A stretch of DNA of 64,000 nucleotides from Mermis nigrescens (Eukaryota; Nematoda; Enoplea; Mermithida; Mermithidae), in NCBI GenBank assembly GCA_036768485.1, contig JAVLUZ010000340.1, positions 124,001-188,000 of the forward strand, written 5' to 3'. The first letter of the stretch is position 1. Each line of letters starts with the position of its first letter. Positions 45,611 through 64,000 of this stretch are shown here, one piece after another. Under the pieces are notes generated by a model. It searched no databases, was not told where the DNA came from, and worked only from the letters and a program-made list of their open reading frames with translations. The position numbers and the translations under genes are program-made.

Positions 45611-48374
45611 CATAGGTAGCGCGTTAGCGCGTACCTATAATATACTTGGGTACCCCAACATATGTTCCCCCCTCACACCTATAACAGCACACATCTGAGA
45701 GGTGCGCTTTTTTTATAGGTGGATAATAAAAAAACTTAAGACCCCCATTTTTTTGTTTACACTCAATACCGAGCGAGTCGCGAGTGTATAAAGTTTACAC
45801 CAAAATTTTAAATAATTTTCGGAGGGCCAATTTAAAAAAAATGTTTTCCCTGATTAGTAGGTTACGAATCTGGTCTTAAAATTTCTTTGCACTCATTAGT
45901 TGTTGCTCAGGAGTGTAAATTAGACGGTTTTTTACTATTTTCATGTGCAAAAGCATATTTAACTCAGTTTTAAATTCATGCAGTCTGATTGGCTTCAAAA
46001 GGTAGACATTTATAAAATCTAGGGGTGTCTTCTTTCATTTTTTTTAAAGTAATATTTTCAAATTTAGAGGCGGTTTATTGTAGAGAGTCTGTGACAAAAA
46101 AATTCATTTTCTGCCATATTCTTCACTTAGTAGACAGGATGTGGTAACTATCTTTATAATATGCCTCGTCCTAAGCGCAACACGTCAAAATTTATTTTGT
46201 TTCTTTACAATCAATATTGCGTTATTAGTGCAGGTGTAAACTTTACACTGAAAAAATTTTTTCCGCTCAGAGCGTCATGGATCATAAACTTTTTGAAAAA
46301 AATGTTCTCCGTGAGGTCAGAATAACGAATCTGACCTTCAAACTTTTCTACAATCAATACGTAGTACCAGGGGTTTAAACTTTACACTCTAGTGGATGAG
46401 TAAAAAAAGATTTTGTCCAAGATTTCTCTGCCAACTTCTTCAGTTATAAATTGGGATAAATTAAATAAAGAAAAATAAAGTAACTTTTAAGGGCTACACA
46501 TCGAAGCAAACCGCGTTCAAAAAAACGTAATATTGAGTTGTTTATGGGGGTGTAAACTTCGAAATCTGAGGTGTAAAATGAGCGAAAAAACAGGTTTTTT
46601 TCGTATTTAATTGGTAAGGCATATCAAATATTTTGCGGAGCATAAGTTATGCACATACAAACGTACTACAATTAAAGGACTACAAACTGGCCTGAACCGA
46701 ATTTATTTACACTCAATGGGGCGTTAGCCTCCGATTTTTAAAGTTTACAAAATGGTGGACAGTGAAAAATACGTGTTTGTCCATATTTTTGTCCGCCACT
46801 TTCTCTGTTCAGAAGTCGGGAGAGGTCGATGAGGATAAAAATGAAGTATTTTCTAAGGGGTACGCGTCACAGCGAATTGCGTTTGTTTGCATCAATATTT
46901 AGCTTTTTCGAGAGGTGTAAAGTCAAAAAATGGGGGAGTTAAACGTGTTTCTGTCTTGTTTTTTTTCTGCCAAGTTCTGAGTTATGTGTCTGGACATGAT
47001 ATCAAGTGTAAAAATGAACCAGAAACCAAATGTGATACGCCAGTGTGTTTGCACTCAACAGTGGTGTAAAGTGGTTTACATCTGATATTTTTTGTCCCTG
47101 GGCCATTGTGGAGACTTAATTTTTTCATAAATAATGATCGTAATATCAGAGTAATATCAGAATTACGAATCCGACTGAAATTTTCTTTAAACTCTGTGAT
47201 TGTGTAAAGTTTACACTGCATATTAACTTTTGTTCTAGAGCCTTGCGGAAGCTTGATTTTTTTCAAAATGTTCTACGTAAAATCAGAATAGGGAATCTGA
47301 CTGTTAGTTTTCTCTACACCTAGTAGTTGTGTAAAGTTTGCACAAATTATTTGTTGTTAAAATGTAGTCTATACTACAAATTTATTTTACTTCCAATTCT
47401 GCGCAATAGTGTTCCTTACACTTGATATTTGCGTAAAATTAATGCTGAAAAACTTTGATGTGTTAAAATAATGTAAGGTTGTCTTGTTTGAAAAAGATAA
47501 TGCTGATGTTAAGAACAATATTGTTTTCCGTGTTCTTGGACTGCTGTCATTATCGTGGCATGTTACTGTTTGTGTATACTGACTGATGTACTCAAATCAT
47601 GCTAATTAAAAGTAGGTTGCTAGCAAAGAAAAATGCTCCGATGGAACAAAAAAGATGAATATACTTGGAATTGTGAATTATTAAGGATGTAAAAGGAGGG
47701 GACTAGGAAAAATTTACCTAAAGTCTCAAAATCTGCTAAAAATCAGACTTTCTCTAAGCAACGCAAAAAATCGAAGTATATTCTGCGGCCAACAGATTAA
47801 AATAAATATTTAACCGTAAAAATGATTGAAAAAGCAGCACGTTAGCTATGCAGTAGCTATGGGAAATGATATTGAGTAAACTAACAGTCTTTTTAAGTCA
47901 ATTGAATGAAATAGCAATTGAAGACATGGTTGGTTTTAAACAGTAGGAAACGCGTAAGCTGACTTGAAACAGACTAAATGTAGATACACTAGCATGCCCG
48001 TTACGATTGTGTGCACTAATCAATCGGCCCCTGCTTTGCTTGCTATAATGCTCATAACAAAATAGAACAACTTTAAATACAGTACCACTTAGTTTTCTAT
48101 CAATCATGTGCCAGCAATTTAAAAAAGTAACCTTGATAGACTTCGTTTATACACTCTTATCTGAAACTTTGAACATTATTTTAAAAAGACACTTTTTTAG
48201 AGGCCGCAGAATATACTTCGATTTTTTGCGTTGCTTAGAGAAAGTCTGATTTTTAGCAGATTGTGAGACTTTAGGTAGATTTTTCCTAGTCCCCTCCTTT
48301 TACATCCCTAATAATCTACAATTCCAAGTGAATTCATCTTTTTTGTTTTATCGGAGCATTTTTCTTTGCTAGTA
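45611..48374 (+). mobile_element. HC-family element, compact forward copy
   Basis: The bulged hairpin at 45614-45636 is followed by ATATACTTGGGTACCCC and the same body as 17132-21116, but the stretch equivalent to 17730-18340 (including the tRNA-like part) is missing. The fold-back module at about 47616-48374 is uninterrupted and ends TTTGCTAGTA. An open frame at 47898-48107 in the module repeats the reading frame at 19713-20042. Confidence 0.75.
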
Positions 48375-48381
48375 ATCTTTA

Positions 48382-48608
48382 TGTAGCAGAGGCGCTACAA
48401 CGCAATTTCGAATGGATATTTTAAAGTCAAATCCGTGAAGTTGATGCATATCGTTACGCAATTATATTGAAAATTAGTGCAGAAATTGAGCAAGAGCCCG
48501 AGTGGGAGTATGCTTATCCCAAACTCGCGATTCAGAACGAAAGATCCGGGAAACCGGTGCGGATAAAACTTTGCTGACATAACGGAGGATTTGAGGTGCC
48601 CCGTTACA
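48382..48608 (-). mobile_element. solo LTR of the TRIM-like family, diverged
   Basis: It starts TGTAGCAGAGGCGCTAC and ends GCCCCGTTACA in the plus orientation, like the units at 26945. The shared core GAGCAAGAGCCCGAGT and ATCCGGGAAACCGGTGCGG is kept. The flanks do not show an exact duplication. Confidence 0.7.
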
Positions 48609-48739
48609 TATCGCTTACAACCTAAGTAGAATAAGGGATGTTTCCTATGAAGAAATAACGAAGAGAAACGAAACACTCGAATACCAGCAAAAACAAAGTT
48701 CTCTTGCCAATAATGTTGCGAATTTACGTCTGATACACA

Positions 48740-48964
48740 TGTAACGGGGGCGCCGCCTCCCACCGTTACGTGAGCAAAATTTTACCCGCACCGGTTTCCC
48801 GGATCTTCCGCTCTGATTCGCGTGTGTAGTACTAATCGACTACTCGGGCTCTTGCTCACAACTGCGCAAAGTATTGAATAATATTGAGAATTAATGAAAC
48901 ATCAACGTCACGGGTTAAACTTCAAAGTAGGCATTTCTAGCCGTGTAGTAGCACTCCTGCTACA
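48740..48964 (+). mobile_element. solo LTR of the TRIM-like family, 4-bp target duplication
   Basis: It starts TGTAACGGGGGCGCC and ends CTCCTGCTACA. The flanks are CACA at 48736-48739 and 48965-48968. It is inverted relative to the copy at 48382. The 131 bases between the two show no feature, although a diverged inverted pair could fold. Confidence 0.8.
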
Positions 48965-49569
48965 CACATAAATGGAAAAAATGAAAACTTCAGAAAAACA
49001 ATCTTTTATATGCTGTCAATGTGCGGACAGCTACGTTCTTTTGAATAAAGGCGATGTGTGAAAATAGTTACGAACGTCAGTTGAAAGTTGAGGTACTTCA
49101 AAATTTTGCAGAAATACTATACAACTTTTTGACGGAAATCACTAATATTCACCGATATAATCAGACTACTTCGAAGAGTATTTTCTAAATGGATAATTTT
49201 TAATCAATTTGATAAGTGCGGTGACTGTACCAATTTGCTTAGAAGGAACGATGCTTTAATATGGGCCTTGTAAAGCCTATTTGATTCTGCTTACGAAAAA
49301 AATCACGGACTTCCTTTTAAAACGCTTTCCACAATAGGATTTGCCAGGCGGAAATTATGGGCTACTAAAAAATAGACCGAAGCTTGAGGTGAGGTTGTAT
49401 AACATGCTTGTAATACAAAATAATACAATGTAAGCATTCAATACCTATATAAATCATTTTGCATTTTATTTATAAATATACAAAAAAGAAGTGCAAAATA
49501 TTATATAAAAGCAGACGTTACTTCATGAGACATTACAACATGGGAATTCTAAGGGATCAACCCAGAAAA

Positions 49570-49825
49570 TTTTCGAAAAGTACTTTTTTGTGCCAAAAAA
49601 GATAGAAAATCGTGTAAATTGGACGAAATATAGTCAAAAAATCAGTATATGGCGCTAAGAGCCAAAAACTTGACAATTTTGAGCTAAAATTTAGCTAAAA
49701 ACGCTTAAGACAACACGCTTTTTACGATTTTTTTCTATGAAAATCGATGATTCTGGGGAACGTTTCAGCCATTTTGGTTAAGATCAGAAGCCATTCTGGA
49801 GGTCTAACTCCCTACAAGAAGACGT
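49570..49825 (+). repeat. dispersed repeat D, copy downstream of FAS-1
   Basis: It matches 12095-12345: AATTGGACGAAATATAGTCA, GGCGCTAAGAGCC, AAACGCTTAAGACAACACG, and a CATTCTGGAGGTCTAACTCCC end. Confidence 0.55.
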
Positions 49826-50087
49826 TTATATGTTATCGACCCGCATAAAAGAATAAACACAAGTAAGATATGAATAGAAAAGTAGACGATCGCGGCTATT
49901 TTCCTAAAAACCGTACAAATCTGCATAGAAGTAATAACAATAAAAGCAAAAGCGAACGTTAAATTATGAGCAAAATGTGTGAGTAATCATTAACGAATAG
50001 ATAAGCTGGTCCAATCAGGCTTAGAGACTACTATAATGATTTTTAAATGTTAACAGAGGATCAGATCAAAAAGCATTTCCAATGCTT

Positions 50088-50093
50088 TTTATT
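50088..50093 (-). promoter_or_regulatory. poly(A) signal of FAS-1
   Basis: AATAAA starts two bases after the first stop codon on the minus strand. Such a position implies a 3' untranslated region of only a few tens of bases. It may be used or may be incidental, since AATAAA is common in AT-rich DNA. Confidence 0.45.
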
Positions 50094-50094
50094 A

Positions 50095-63733
<13,639 letters not shown>

Positions 63734-64000
63734 CTACGAAACGTCACAAAGTAAGCACTGATTATAAAAAAGAAAATAATAAAAGAAAAAGGACAATTGT
63801 GCACTCTACAAAAAAAGGAACAAATGTGTGTCAGGAACTCAAGCTTTTGAACACTACGTCAAACACAAAACTACCTTATCAGAAAAGTAAGTTATGTTTG
63901 AAAACGGAACTATCCATTATGCAATTTCATAAGCATAAGGTTTTTAGTGCCTTCTACTGGCTATTGGTTGTTTTCTTTCTACAAGTAAATAAGGATGAAA

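Overview
The window is AT-rich nuclear DNA from an animal, almost certainly an arthropod. The coding sequence is split into short exons with GT-AG introns, it encodes an animal type I fatty acid synthase (FAS), and the rest is dense in DNA transposons, MITEs, small LTR elements and microsatellites. I suspect a sap-feeding hemipteran (scale insect, mealybug or whitefly), because these carry expanded FAS families. The sequence itself only supports 'arthropod-like'. No bacterial-style genes, rRNA, functional tRNA or CRISPR were seen.

All recognisable host genes are on the minus strand, so they read from high to low coordinates. (1) 63733-50095 holds the last ten exons of one FAS gene (here FAS-1): end of the enoyl reductase region, ketoreductase, acyl carrier protein and thioesterase, with stop codon and poly(A) signal. 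Its 5' part lies beyond the right edge. (2) 31653-27802 holds a second, diverged copy of only the last three thioesterase exons, with reading frame and intron phases kept but one splice donor changed from GT to GC. (3) 16671-4876 holds the first ten exons of another FAS gene (here FAS-2): start codon, ketosynthase, linker and start of the malonyl/acetyl transferase. It runs off the left edge. This is a head-to-tail FAS cluster with an orphan 3' cassette in between. All exon phases in both gene models join without a frameshift.

The space between and inside these genes is mostly mobile DNA. The commonest family, here the 'HC' (hairpin-capped) family, has a GC-rich hairpin at one end, a long body of irregularly repeated blocks around the palindromic motif GTGTAAAGTTTACAC, and a fold-back module of roughly 0.6-0.8 kb at the other end. 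Copies or pieces lie at about 1-4410, 17132-21116, 31880-35884, 39102-42963, 45611-48374 and 50538-53660. Later insertions into them include two hAT MITEs with perfect 8-bp target duplications and a GC-rich MITE.

Other elements are a TRIM-like LTR family with TG...CA ends (three-LTR tandem at 26945-27753, solo LTR at 48740-48964, fuller copy at 21648-23280), a palindromic TATAGTCTGTTTCACA MITE family, an 830-bp fold-back at 35885-36713, a CCAAGT-palindrome element with a Myb/SANT-like pseudogene at 23716-25887, and a decayed hAT transposase piece at 22500-22805.
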